A stretch of DNA of 56,687 nucleotides from assembly GCF_946479715.1 (NCBI RefSeq), contig NZ_CAMLHF010000008.1:1-56687 (forward strand). The letters are read 5' to 3'. The DNA comes from an uncultured Pedobacter sp. (GTDB lineage: Bacteria > Bacteroidota > Bacteroidia > Sphingobacteriales > Sphingobacteriaceae). The notes below the pieces were generated by a model that was given only the letters and a program-made list of their open reading frames with translations, searched no databases and was not told the DNA's origin. The translations under genes were made by a program, and so were the position numbers. This document shows positions 18,097 to 26,274 of the stretch, in pieces (position 1 is the first letter of the stretch; every line of letters starts with the position of its first letter).

Positions 18097-20079
18097 TTAC
18101 TGTTTTGTGAAATGCGCTACCTGCCCACCACCAGCAGCAAGTTTTATGGTGAGGGTACTGGACCTGTTAACTGTTTTAATCTCTTTTGTTAATGCATTAG
18201 GGTTTGTTTCCGTGTCGGATGCATCGGTGTAAATCTCCGCGTTATAATTGCCTTCCGGTAAAAAAGTGAGTGGAATTTCTATGGTTCGGGACACCGTATT
18301 GTTGATGGTACCCATATACCAGTCTTTTCCCTTTCTACGAGTAGTAGTTACATATTTTCCGATTTCGGCCTTCAGCACATGTGTTTGGTCCCAGCTTGTA
18401 GGCACTTGTTGAAGGAACTCAAAGCCAGCCGCTCCTTCATAAGCTTCTGGATAATCTGCAACCATGGCTAAATAACTCTCCAAGACCACATACATGGCCA
18501 GCATATGACAGCGTGTTCCATTCATTAGCGGCCTGGTATATTGGGTTTTAAATTTGGATGGTGGGACTGCCCTGAAACCTCCTAAATGATAATCTGTAGC
18601 TCCTGCAAGCAAACGGGTGAAAGGCATATCAATGTCATGGTCCGGACTAACCCCTTCTTTGGTCCATTTGTTGAATTCATAATTTAGCGCGCCTTCACGT
18701 GTGAATTCATTTGGATAAGTCCGGTGTAATCCCGTCGGCTTAAATGCACCATGAAATTGAATGAATAATTTATGCTCTGCTGCCTTTTTTAAAATCTCTT
18801 CCTGGATATTCACCATTTCCTGATCATCCCGGTCCATAAAATCAACCATCATTCCTTTGATTCCCCATTTTTCAAATTGAGCAAAGGATTCTTCTAATTT
18901 AGGGTAAATCGCTTTCCAGTTTACCCATACGTGTATAGCAACGCCTTTTTCTTTAGCATAGTCACAGATCTGCTGCATGTTTAAGCTGGGTACTGTTTTA
19001 GTGACATCGGTATTCGGACCGACTGTTGCGTAACCGGTTGCGTCGCTTTTATACCAGGCAAAACCACCATAGCCAATAACCGAATGGTATTCTATGTGGT
19101 TTCTTGCACAAAAATCGATATAATATTTATTGGTTTCAAAGTTGATACCAGGGGCAAAGGTGCTGTCCGGAGTAATGTCTCCATTCCACCAGTGAAACGA
19201 AGTCTTTCCCGGTTTTAGCCAGGATGGATCTTTAATGCTGATAGGATCATTTAAATTGACCAGAATATTTGACTCCATCAGTGTTTCTATCCGGTCGCTG
19301 ACCATCATTACCCTCCATGGACTGCGGTGTGGTAGAACTGCCTTCACCTTTATTTCCGTTTGGCCTTGAAGCGGAGATAATTGACTTTTAAGTACCTCAT
19401 CGTGTTTAATCAGGTACATACCTGCATAATCCCTTAAGTTAGCTTCAGTTATGGCCATGTAAACATGATTGGGAAATTCAAGCAGTGCAGGCATATCCAT
19501 CAGCGTGTCGGGTTTGATTTCCTTTAGTCGCTGCTTCTGATAAAAGCCCTCGTGAGAATTGTTGTAATTGTCCCATAACAATGCATGAATCAGTGGATTT
19601 CCTGTTACATTAAAGCTGCTGTTTTCCTGGGTTAATGTGTATGAAGACCATGATTTCTGCTTGGGGAACTCATACCGGAATGCCAGTCCATCATTGAATA
19701 CCCTTACTGAAAGGTTTACTTGTCTTTGAGGAGCTTTTTTTTCTACTAAAGAGATAATCGCTTGGTTATGCTGGTCTCTTACTGTTTTTGTTTTACCCAC
19801 AACCAGATCATAACTTTCATCTACATTTGTATAGCTGCTTTTGGAAATCTTGAGATCCGAGCCAAATTTTCCCGTTTCTTTAAAAATCAGGCTCAGTTCA
19901 GAGTCTTCAATAATTGTTTTTCCTTTAAAGTTGACTGTATAAAACAATGCTTTTGGGCTAAGCTTTAAGGAGAAAATAATATTGCCATCAGGAGATTTTA
20001 GCTCAACTTTTTTCTGGGCATAAACAGAAATTGAAGTGCTCAGTAACATCAAAAACGTGATTTTTTTGAATGGATGCAT
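18097..20079 (-). CDS. Glycoside hydrolase family 97 (alpha-galactosidase/alpha-glucosidase type)
   Basis: The 660-residue secreted enzyme has a signal peptide MHPFKKITFLMLLSTSISVYA, an N-terminal beta-sandwich (about 25-290), a catalytic barrel (about 295-560) and a C-terminal beta domain. Barrel markers are IHVWVNWKAIYPKLE, GMMVDFMDRDDQ (Asp413/Asp416), FIQFHGAFKPTGLHRTYPN and NEFTREGALNYE (Glu458, Glu462, Glu467). The family holds inverting alpha-glucosidases (SusB) and retaining alpha-galactosidases; the Asp in VDFMD points to the retaining type with an Asp nucleophile, so alpha-galactosidase-like activity is favoured but not proven. It converges with the PAS gene and diverges from a sigma factor gene. 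Confidence 0.92.
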   Translation of the reverse strand: MHPFKKITFLMLLSTSISVYAQKKVELKSPDGNIIFSLKLSPKALFYTVNFKGKTIIEDSELSLIFKETGKFGSDLKISKSSYTNVDESYDLVVGKTKTVRDQHNQAIISLVEKKAPQRQVNLSVRVFNDGLAFRYEFPKQKSWSSYTLTQENSSFNVTGNPLIHALLWDNYNNSHEGFYQKQRLKEIKPDTLMDMPALLEFPNHVYMAITEANLRDYAGMYLIKHDEVLKSQLSPLQGQTEIKVKAVLPHRSPWRVMMVSDRIETLMESNILVNLNDPISIKDPSWLKPGKTSFHWWNGDITPDSTFAPGINFETNKYYIDFCARNHIEYHSVIGYGGFAWYKSDATGYATVGPNTDVTKTVPSLNMQQICDYAKEKGVAIHVWVNWKAIYPKLEESFAQFEKWGIKGMMVDFMDRDDQEMVNIQEEILKKAAEHKLFIQFHGAFKPTGLHRTYPNEFTREGALNYEFNKWTKEGVSPDHDIDMPFTRLLAGATDYHLGGFRAVPPSKFKTQYTRPLMNGTRCHMLAMYVVLESYLAMVADYPEAYEGAAGFEFLQQVPTSWDQTHVLKAEIGKYVTTTRRKGKDWYMGTINNTVSRTIEIPLTFLPEGNYNAEIYTDASDTETNPNALTKEIKTVNRSSTLTIKLAAGGGQVAHFTKQ

Positions 20080-20173
20080 TGTCGGTTGATTTTCAGTGTT
20101 TTAGTCGTGATGTTCTAATCTCGGTAATATTATTTATTGTTGCTAATTGTTTTTTGTTCATTTTTATTTGATA

Positions 20174-20204
20174 TTTCTTTAACAATTTGAAATGTATATA
20201 TTTG
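20174..20204 (+). promoter_or_regulatory. Promoter of the sigma/anti-sigma-cupin operon
   Basis: TTTC (20174-20177, one mismatch) and TATATTTG (20197-20204, exact TAnnTTTG) are 19 bases apart. Transcription would start near 20210, which is the second in-frame ATG, so the mRNA may have almost no leader. Confidence 0.5.
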
Positions 20205-20209
20205 AAATC

Positions 20210-20644
20210 ATGCATCCTTGCGACAAAAAAGAAGACGACAAAATTGTAGCGCTCATCCGGCAAAAGAATACTCTAGGTATAGAATTGCTCTATGATACCT
20301 ATGGGGGAGCAATTTATGGAGTGATTTTACGTCTGGTTGAACACAAAATGACTGCAGAAAAAGTTTTATCAGATACCTTGATCAAGATTTATCATCATAT
20401 TGAGGATTTCGAGCCTGAACATTTTTCTTTTTTATCCTGGAGTATGAACATTGCCAGATCTTTAGCAAAAGATCATACCTTTACAGATCTTAACAAAAAT
20501 GCGGGAGGTAGCCGTGAACCTATTTTTGACCTGATTGTAAACAAGGGACTTTCTGTTGAGGTAGTTGCAACTTTGCTTGGCATAAGTAAAGCTGCATGTG
20601 CGATGAAGTTAAGGGCTGAATTGATGACAAAAAGTATGAAGTAA
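20210..20644 (+). CDS. Short ECF sigma factor paired with an anti-sigma-cupin
   Basis: About 144 residues. Region 2 is well kept (LGIELLYDTYGGAIYGVILR, MTAEKVLSDTLIKIYHHI, FLSWSMNIARSLAKDH), close to the RpoE/SigK-type sigma factors of this phylum. Region 4 is present after an unusually short linker (GLSVEVVATLLGISKAACAM). I chose ATG 20210 because the upstream in-frame ATG 20192 lies within the promoter's -7 region. It is followed after two bases by the anti-sigma-cupin gene, so the two form a regulatory pair. The signal is unknown. Confidence 0.82.
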   Translation: MHPCDKKEDDKIVALIRQKNTLGIELLYDTYGGAIYGVILRLVEHKMTAEKVLSDTLIKIYHHIEDFEPEHFSFLSWSMNIARSLAKDHTFTDLNKNAGGSREPIFDLIVNKGLSVEVVATLLGISKAACAMKLRAELMTKSMK

Positions 20645-20646
20645 CC

Positions 20647-21243
20647 GTGAATCTGCAAACCTATATAGAAAGTGGCATTTTGGAACTTTACGTTCTGGAC
20701 CTCCTTGATGTGTCCGAAAAGTCAGTGGTTCAGGCTTTGGTGTTGAAGCATTCTGAGTTAAAAATGGAAATTCAGGCGATTGAATTGGCACTTGAAAATC
20801 ACGCGCTTGAATATGCTATAGAGCCCTCCGCAGGCTTAAAGAAGAAAATCGAACAGGCTTTAATAGCCTCGGCTGAGGATCTTACCAATCAGCATCAAAT
20901 AATACCTATTGATGAATATTCAGATCATCTGTATTGGCTGGATTTTGCAACCAGGCATTTCCCGGAAGCGCTACATGCAGAAAATTTATGTGAATTGATT
21001 GCGGAAGATAAAGGATTGAAGCAAATGCTGGTGGTTTCTACTTTTGATATTGAAGAAGAAAGCCATGCACAGGAATACGAAAGTTTTCTGATTTTGAAGG
21101 GAAGATGCAGATGTACCGTTGATGGAAAGGTGTTTTTTCTGGAAGCAGGTGGTTACACGCAAATTCCATTGCGAGTAAATCATCGCGTAGAGGTTGTTGA
21201 TGGTCCCGTGATGGCTGTTGTTCAATACAGGGCTGCGGTTTAG
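20647..21243 (+). CDS. Anti-sigma factor fused to a C-terminal cupin domain
   Basis: The 198-residue protein starts with GTG two bases after the sigma stop, implying coupled translation. Residues 1-75 resemble the N-terminal region of RskA-type anti-sigma factors (GILELYVLDLLDVSEK, then a helical segment to LKKKIEQAL). Residues about 110-198 form a cupin-like beta barrel (ESFLILKGRCRCTVDGKVFF, LEAGGYTQIPLRVNHRVEV) with possible metal ligands His140, Glu143/Glu145 and His179. There is no membrane segment, unlike RskA. The layout recalls ChrR, the zinc anti-sigma factor with a cupin that responds to singlet oxygen, but the N-terminal zinc motif is missing. Sensing of a small molecule or metal by the cupin is an inference. 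Confidence 0.8.
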   Translation: MNLQTYIESGILELYVLDLLDVSEKSVVQALVLKHSELKMEIQAIELALENHALEYAIEPSAGLKKKIEQALIASAEDLTNQHQIIPIDEYSDHLYWLDFATRHFPEALHAENLCELIAEDKGLKQMLVVSTFDIEEESHAQEYESFLILKGRCRCTVDGKVFFLEAGGYTQIPLRVNHRVEVVDGPVMAVVQYRAAV

Positions 21244-21254
21244 TTCTTGTCTAG

Positions 21255-21289
21255 ATTTGCACAGAATCCATCCTTCTGTTATTGCAAAT
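21255..21289. terminator. Possible hairpin between convergent genes
   Basis: ATTTGCA-CAGAA (21255-21266) pairs with TTCTG (21274-21278) and TGCAAAT (21283-21289), with a TTAT bulge. It lies between the convergent cupin and hydrolase genes and covers the hydrolase stop codon. There is no good T run. Confidence 0.3.
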
Positions 21290-22856
21290 TAATGATCATT
21301 TTACCAAGAGTCTTCGCTGCTCCCATTTTTTTTCCATTTACCCAAACCATAAAACCTTTTCCTTTGTGGTACTTTGTTCCGTACTTATCATATAAAATGG
21401 TGATTTCTTTTCCGTGATAAAGTAGCTTGTCCATGCAAAAGTAATCCCATTTACCTTTAGGCAAAAGGGGGTTGATCACCAGTTGATTCCCTTCAGAAGG
21501 GCGCAGTCCGATCAGCCCTGAGATTACCAGATCACAGAAGGTAGAATGATTGTAATCCTTCCCGCGCTCTATGCCACCCTTATCCTTCGCCCAGGTGCCA
21601 TCATGCCAGCTTTTAAGGCGCGTGCGGGAAATCCAGTCACCTGTCAGTGGATTTAGGTTTTCATCTATCCAGGGCACCACTTTACCTTCACCGATTTTTA
21701 GCTGCTGACTGGCAGCATAGGTCTTTAAGAGTTCATAATAGTCGGCGCGTCCAACTACAGACTGGCTATAATTGTTCAGTAAATTGGCCATAGCAGTTAA
21801 AGCAACAGAAGTTGCATACGGCCAGCTTGGGCCATTCCACTGACATTCATGTCCCTGGTAGGACAATTTAAAACCTGGATGGTTACGCGCAACAGTTGCT
21901 GGGCCAAAGGGAGCTTTAAAAAAGGAACTATCAATAAGATATTTCCAGGCAGCGGAATACCTGGTATTGGGCATATTGAAATACCAGGGTGTGTAACCCT
22001 GAAGTTCCAGGGCATCGCAAAGGCTTGAACCATCAACTCGTGATTTCACTTTAAAAAAGTTTGCAGTATCGTCCCAAAGCAGGCCTTCTACTTTTGCTTT
22101 AATCTGTTCAGCTTTTTTACGGTAAATTTCGGCATTGTCATGGTCTCCTCTCTGACCAGCCATTTTGCTGATCGCAACTGCATCACCATACATATAGGAA
22201 TTGATGGTAGGCCTGTATCCACTTCCGCAAACAGACACTTCCATTCCGTCTCTGTCATCAAGCTGCCAGAACAAACCATTGGCATCTTGCTTGTCTTTTT
22301 CCCAGGCTGAATAGTTATTGATTAGATCTGGCAATAACTGTTTGATACCTGCCGGATTGCCACTGACCAGATATTGATTGTAGATAGCATCGGCTGCCCA
22401 AAAGCTATACAACCGCGGGTTGCCGCCTTTGCGGAACCAGAAAATTGCATAGTCGTTTAAATAGGTGTCGTTTCGAAGCCAGCGGCCTTCATAGAAATGA
22501 AAAGCAGCAGGGCAGCTAATGGTATTGTACTTGCCCGCCCAGGGTACATCAGGTAAGAATTCTGTGATCACATAACCTTCCGGTGTTTTTTTAATATGCT
22601 TTCGGTAGGTCCACCACCTAAAATAATAGATCCTTTCAAGATCTTTTTCCGGACAGTCTAAAAGAGGAATTTCCTTTGAAAGAAAGGCCCAGCTATCGTT
22701 GTTACTGATGAAATTATGATAATATTCTATATCATTCTGATTAAATTCGTCGATATAATGCTTAAAGTCACCCGTTTTTAATACGGTCTGCGCATTCAAA
22801 AAGGCAGGGCAAAAAAACAACACAAAATACAAAAGGCATTTTTTCATGGAGATCAT
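21279..22856 (-). CDS. Secreted (alpha/alpha)6-barrel glycosidase, GH63/trehalase-like
   Basis: The 525-residue protein has a signal peptide (MKKCLLYFVLFFCPAFLNAQ) and an (alpha/alpha)6-toroid catalytic domain. Markers are GLFWQLDDRDGMEVSVCGSG (a likely acidic catalytic stretch), RPTINSYMYGDAVAISKMA, GHECQWNGPSWPYATSVAL and DYNHSTFCDLVISGLIGL, which fit the mannosylglycerate-hydrolase/GH63-like group. Substrate is not readable. ATG 22856 overlaps the upstream gene's TGA as ATGA; the in-frame ATG at 22847 gives a shorter signal peptide. It forms an operon with the beta-propeller gene and probably works on the same glycan. Confidence 0.8.
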   Translation of the reverse strand: MISMKKCLLYFVLFFCPAFLNAQTVLKTGDFKHYIDEFNQNDIEYYHNFISNNDSWAFLSKEIPLLDCPEKDLERIYYFRWWTYRKHIKKTPEGYVITEFLPDVPWAGKYNTISCPAAFHFYEGRWLRNDTYLNDYAIFWFRKGGNPRLYSFWAADAIYNQYLVSGNPAGIKQLLPDLINNYSAWEKDKQDANGLFWQLDDRDGMEVSVCGSGYRPTINSYMYGDAVAISKMAGQRGDHDNAEIYRKKAEQIKAKVEGLLWDDTANFFKVKSRVDGSSLCDALELQGYTPWYFNMPNTRYSAAWKYLIDSSFFKAPFGPATVARNHPGFKLSYQGHECQWNGPSWPYATSVALTAMANLLNNYSQSVVGRADYYELLKTYAASQQLKIGEGKVVPWIDENLNPLTGDWISRTRLKSWHDGTWAKDKGGIERGKDYNHSTFCDLVISGLIGLRPSEGNQLVINPLLPKGKWDYFCMDKLLYHGKEITILYDKYGTKYHKGKGFMVWVNGKKMGAAKTLGKMIINLQ

Positions 22857-23833
22857 TTATTAAACCCAAGATCTCTGCCTTGATGTAAGGCAACACCAAT
22901 TTGTTCTTTCCCTTCTTTTCTGCCATTATACCAGAGCAACCATTGGTTGCCGTCAAAAATTGCGTAAGGTTTATAAACGGCACTTGAATCCCAGCCCTTA
23001 CCGGGCCTGATGATGGGGTTTTGCGGATGCCTTTCCCAATCGTGTACGCCGTCAGAAGATTTGGCAATTCCGATCTGAGCGTAATCAACATCACGGAATC
23101 CGATATAAAACATAAGGTAACTGTTTTTTTCCTTAATGACCTGGCAGGCGGTAACTTTAGCCTGTTCCCAATGATTTGCAGGGTCGTTTATGAACACCGG
23201 ATTGCCTGGTTCTTTCTTCCAGTTGATGCCATCCTTACTGGTTGCATAACCAATCGCATCGGGTTCGTATTGTTCACCGCCGGAATACCACATTTTATAA
23301 ATGCGGGCCTGTTCGTCCCAGATTACGCTGGGGCACATCACCGAGGTTTTCTCCCAGGGTAGTTCTGCAGATAGAACAGGTGTTTTACTCATCCGCTTCC
23401 AGGTCTTGCCATCCCGACTGGTGGCGTACCCGATCCAGGATTTCCCTTCGGCCTGTCCGGTGTACCACATGTGATAGATATTTGCTTTCCTGATCACCCC
23501 TGGACGATTCAGATCGGCTTCCCATTTATTGTCCGGATTTGGTTTAAGAACGACTATCGGGTCTGTCCATTTCAGTCCGTCTTTACTTGTTGATAAGGCA
23601 ATGCTTTTTTCTGGCCTCCAGGAACTCCACATACTGTACCCATCCGCTTCACGCAGCACACTAATGTCAAAGATCGTCCCAAAATTACCACCCAAAACCG
23701 GATTTTGTTCATATTTAACCCAGCCGGAAACAGTTTCCTGTCCATAACAAAGGTTAATGAATACAAGGAAAAAAGACAAGACAGCGCTTGTCCTGGTGAT
23801 GATTTTATACATTACAGTCTGCTTGTTTTTCAT
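22853..23833 (-). CDS. Secreted five-bladed beta-propeller glycosidase-like protein (GH43/GH32-like fold)
   Basis: About 326 residues with a signal peptide ending near LCYGQ. Repeated blade motifs are obvious: IALSTSKDGLKW, IGYATSRDGKTW, IGYATSKDGINW and IGIAKSSDGVHDW, each followed by a short loop, together with YHMWYTG, YKMWYSG and WLLWYNG. This is the arabinanase/invertase-type propeller. A candidate catalytic Asp lies in TIFDISVLREADG. The exact family (GH43, GH32, GH117 or an unlisted one) cannot be fixed by eye. Starts at 23860, 23833 and 23812 are in frame; 23833 is a compromise that keeps the signal peptide near the N-terminus. It is coupled to the (alpha/alpha)6 hydrolase gene by a 4-base overlap. 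Confidence 0.75.
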   Translation of the reverse strand: MKNKQTVMYKIITRTSAVLSFFLVFINLCYGQETVSGWVKYEQNPVLGGNFGTIFDISVLREADGYSMWSSWRPEKSIALSTSKDGLKWTDPIVVLKPNPDNKWEADLNRPGVIRKANIYHMWYTGQAEGKSWIGYATSRDGKTWKRMSKTPVLSAELPWEKTSVMCPSVIWDEQARIYKMWYSGGEQYEPDAIGYATSKDGINWKKEPGNPVFINDPANHWEQAKVTACQVIKEKNSYLMFYIGFRDVDYAQIGIAKSSDGVHDWERHPQNPIIRPGKGWDSSAVYKPYAIFDGNQWLLWYNGRKEGKEQIGVALHQGRDLGFNK

Positions 23834-23963
23834 ATTATCCGGCCCAAAAGTTTTATTCAATATCGCTAGAATTAAGTTTATTTGAATCCTTTTTATAAAT
23901 TTTAGGAGGAAAGGTGGCGTTTACTTTAGAAATGATAGATTTAGGTTCGGATAACAGCAGATT

Positions 23964-24377
23964 TTAATCTGAAGTAAGTTTCATTGGCTCAATCTCATTC
24001 CGGCCATTATTGCAGGCATTTTTATTTAAGTGGTTGGCTGATATTAAAAAATTATACTCCTCCAATAGGGTAATGTATTTTTGCATCCAGTGAGTAAGGA
24101 TATCCTGATTACTATTTTGTTCAGTTCTTTCAGGATTTAGCGCACCATCTTGGATGTCGGACCAGCCATATTTATGAAATTCATCCTTAAATTCCGAGTA
24201 AAAATCATAATCTATTGCTTTGCCAATTTCACGAATGACATCGATAGGCAATTGCTTTTGTTGGAACCAGTTATACAACGTTCTGCGGTTTACTTGCATT
24301 CGTCGCGATAATTCACTTATGTTAATGTTTTTGCGCCGAACAGCTAGTTCAACTATTTCGCCTGCATTTACTTTCAT
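23964..24377 (-). CDS. Small helix-turn-helix protein
   Basis: The 137-residue protein carries an N-terminal helix-turn-helix: ISELSRRMQVNRRTLYNWF at about residues 18-36, similar to Xre- or Fis-like DNA-binding motifs. The remainder (DYDFYSEFKDEFHKYGWSD, then a polar tail with two cysteine/asparagine-rich turns) is of unknown function. It is monocistronic, divergent from the small gene at 24644. It is probably a transcription regulator of a local target. Confidence 0.75.
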   Translation of the reverse strand: MKVNAGEIVELAVRRKNINISELSRRMQVNRRTLYNWFQQKQLPIDVIREIGKAIDYDFYSEFKDEFHKYGWSDIQDGALNPERTEQNSNQDILTHWMQKYITLLEEYNFLISANHLNKNACNNGRNEIEPMKLTSD

Positions 24378-24643
24378 AATCTAACCAAATAAAATTAATA
24401 GCTTCAAGTTATTCATTAAAGATTAAGTAGCTTATTGTGCGCTATTAAGTTTATATGAATAATATATTAGCTTAAATTATCTACCGTTCAGCTTGTTTGT
24501 TTGACACTTTAGTGCATTTCTATTTCTTTGTTTCCATACTGAAAATACTAGGTTTCCTTATTCACAAACCTTTGTAAGTTTTATGTTAAAGTGTTGAATG
24601 TTTGATGATTTACTTGTAAATTGGGATAACAAATCCTTGGCTT

Positions 24644-24805
24644 ATGGAAAAGTTAAATGAGAAAAAGCCCCTTGCAAATGGGAAAATGCTCGATTTATTG
24701 ACACGACTAATTAAGCTACGAAAAAGAAGTCAGCAAACTAATCAAAAGCTGGATGAGTTGAAGAAGCAGTCTGACGAATTGTTACATTCCGATACTAAAA
24801 AATAG
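24644..24805 (+). CDS. Small 53-residue coiled-coil-like protein
   Basis: An uninterrupted 53-codon frame, ATG 24644 to TAG 24803-24805, begins MEKLNEKKPLANGKMLDLLT. The second half is strongly charged and heptad-like (LIKLRKRSQQTNQKLDELKK, QSDELLHS), suggesting a helical or coiled-coil peptide. It lies between the divergent helix-turn-helix gene and a small unknown gene. I recognise no family. Because it is short it may be a chance frame, but the amphipathic composition favours a real product. Confidence 0.45.
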   Translation: MEKLNEKKPLANGKMLDLLTRLIKLRKRSQQTNQKLDELKKQSDELLHSDTKK

Positions 24806-24882
24806 AGGCACTGATTAAGTTTATGTAATCAAAATTGGTGCTGATTACAAAATGATAATCTCAAATTCAAGTTTACTTCATT

Positions 24883-24890
24883 TAATTTTG
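24883..24890 (+). promoter_or_regulatory. Exact -7 box close to a start codon
   Basis: TAATTTTG matches TAnnTTTG exactly and ends only 4 bases before ATG 24895. No good -33 box is present at the standard spacing. If used, the transcript would start at or very near the ATG. Confidence 0.3.
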
Positions 24891-24894
24891 GCTT

Positions 24895-25137
24895 ATGAAT
24901 TATCCCGTATTTATCTTCCACGAATTAATGTTCAGGCTCTCAGAAATCTCTCCGAAAATTGGTACTTACGTTTCCAGTTTTGTTCAGGACAATACTTTTG
25001 TGATCCATTCCACTAATGGCAGACTCATTGTGGATGAAGAGACAATGACAAAGCAGTATCATGATCCTACATTGCTGTCGAGGGAATATTTAGACAATCT
25101 TGTCGAGAGGTTTCTTTTTAATGAGAGTGGTAAGTAG
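24895..25137 (+). CDS. Hypothetical 80-residue protein
   Basis: A small soluble protein (MNYPVFIFHELMFRLSEISP; later FVIHSTNGRLIVDEETMT) without a signal or membrane segment and with no family I recognise. Codon use resembles its neighbours. It lies in a stretch of small unknown genes between the helix-turn-helix regulator and the repeat-rich region. Confidence 0.5.
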   Translation: MNYPVFIFHELMFRLSEISPKIGTYVSSFVQDNTFVIHSTNGRLIVDEETMTKQYHDPTLLSREYLDNLVERFLFNESGK

Positions 25138-25268
25138 TGTTGTTGGTTCCATGGCTTGTTGATTATATGCAGATGTAAACAAGTATTTTAATCAATATTA
25201 AAAAATTTAGTGAATTTTGGTCCGAATTCAGATTCAGAAAGAACGCTGAATGGACCCTACAACATAGT

Positions 25269-25347
25269 CGCTTTTTGGTGCACTCTAAAACTACTCTGGT
25301 TCGGTTCTCGTTCGGCCAGAGCCGAATAAAAAGCGAACAATAGTAGT
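25269..25347. other. Palindrome-rich intergenic element
   Basis: Several inverted repeats overlap here. TTCGGTTCT (25300-25308) pairs with AGAGCCGAA (25318-25326) with one wobble; CTCTGG/CCAGAG is an alternative. CGCTTTTT (25269-25276) is complementary to AAAAAGCG (25328-25335), and ACTACT (25290-25295) to AGTAGT (25342-25347). The last two would cross, so not all can form together. It lies in a 263-base gap without a gene and could be a decayed mobile-element end or a repeat-family member. Confidence 0.4.
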
Positions 25348-25400
25348 AGTTGGGTAAAACGACCAGGACTATCCAATTTTCTATTAGCGATAATAATTTT

Positions 25401-25727
25401 CTATAAATCTTTTAACTTCCTCAAAGCGGCTGTTGCCCTGCTTCTCAATTCCCCTTCATTAAAGCTAATTAGGTTAACATTAACAAAGTCATTAGGATCA
25501 TACAAATAATCCAGTGAGTAATCTCTGATGTCGAGATAGAGTGTATCTAAAACCTTTCCAATTCTCTCGTCAAACTTTCCCGACAGCCAATACTCATCTT
25601 GAGCTTTTATTTCAATAAACAATTGTTCGAACTCAGACAGTTCAATTTTTTCGGAACTTAACATCGTGAGCAGATGCAAATACTTTTGCAAATGTATTTT
25701 GTCTAATAGTTTTATATCATTTACCAT
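25401..25727 (-). CDS. Hypothetical 108-residue protein
   Basis: A soluble, mostly helical and acidic protein (MVNDIKLLDKIHLQKYLHLL; IELSEFEQLFIEIKAQDEYW; ending RSRATAALRKLKDL) of no recognised family. Its start overlaps the end of the preceding minus-strand gene by 11 bases in another frame, so the two are probably co-translated. The small, acidic, helical type is compatible with an immunity or antitoxin-like role, but nothing in the sequence shows this directly. Confidence 0.55.
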   Translation of the reverse strand: MVNDIKLLDKIHLQKYLHLLTMLSSEKIELSEFEQLFIEIKAQDEYWLSGKFDERIGKVLDTLYLDIRDYSLDYLYDPNDFVNVNLISFNEGELRSRATAALRKLKDL

Positions 25728-26175
25728 AGCCGTCTATGTCTTTTATTATGATGTAGTTTTTATTGCCTATGCTCTCCACGGTTATGATATAATCAGGAAA
25801 TTCCATAGTGAGGTTTTGCTGCATAATGATGTAAAAACTATCTATTTGGTGTTGTGGCACAAACAGCTTATAACATCTCATTTCTTGTAGCTTTTTAGGC
25901 TCTATTACGTCAATAATGATCTGTTCTTTGCTGATTGATGCACCATCTCCGTAAGCGATGGCGAAGAGCTGCTCAATTGTATGGTTAATAATTATCATGG
26001 TGTGCCCTCTACAGTTCTTTTTAATTTTTAAGTCTGGTGCATTGCCAGACTTAAATCCTGAAAAACCATATTGATAAAGTTGCAGTTCATTTTGGTGTGA
26101 TTTTTCTTTGAGCTTAGTATAACTAAAATTTAAGCACATAGTAGCCATTATGAAAGTTGGGTTGGTCATTTTCAT
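25717..26175 (-). CDS. Hypothetical protein with DUF3738/TIGR03435-like segment
   Basis: The 152-residue protein has no clear signal. The stretch NHTIEQLFAIAYGDGASISK is reminiscent of the soil-associated TIGR03435/DUF3738 family, where a similar block opens the domain, but the rest is too divergent for me to be sure. Several in-frame ATGs lie near the start (26175, 26169, 26148), so the N-terminus is uncertain, and the gene may be a remnant of a longer one. It shares 11 bases with the downstream gene at 25401. To its left is the gene-free repeat region. Confidence 0.5.
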   Translation of the reverse strand: MKMTNPTFIMATMCLNFSYTKLKEKSHQNELQLYQYGFSGFKSGNAPDLKIKKNCRGHTMIIINHTIEQLFAIAYGDGASISKEQIIIDVIEPKKLQEMRCYKLFVPQHQIDSFYIIMQQNLTMEFPDYIITVESIGNKNYIIIKDIDGYGK

Positions 26176-26274
26176 GTTGTTTTAAGGATGAATTTTTGGG
26201 CAAAGAGTGGCCATTACGATTATTTGTTCGTTTTCTAATATTGTAAATAAGAAGTAGATCTAGTATGGAAAATT

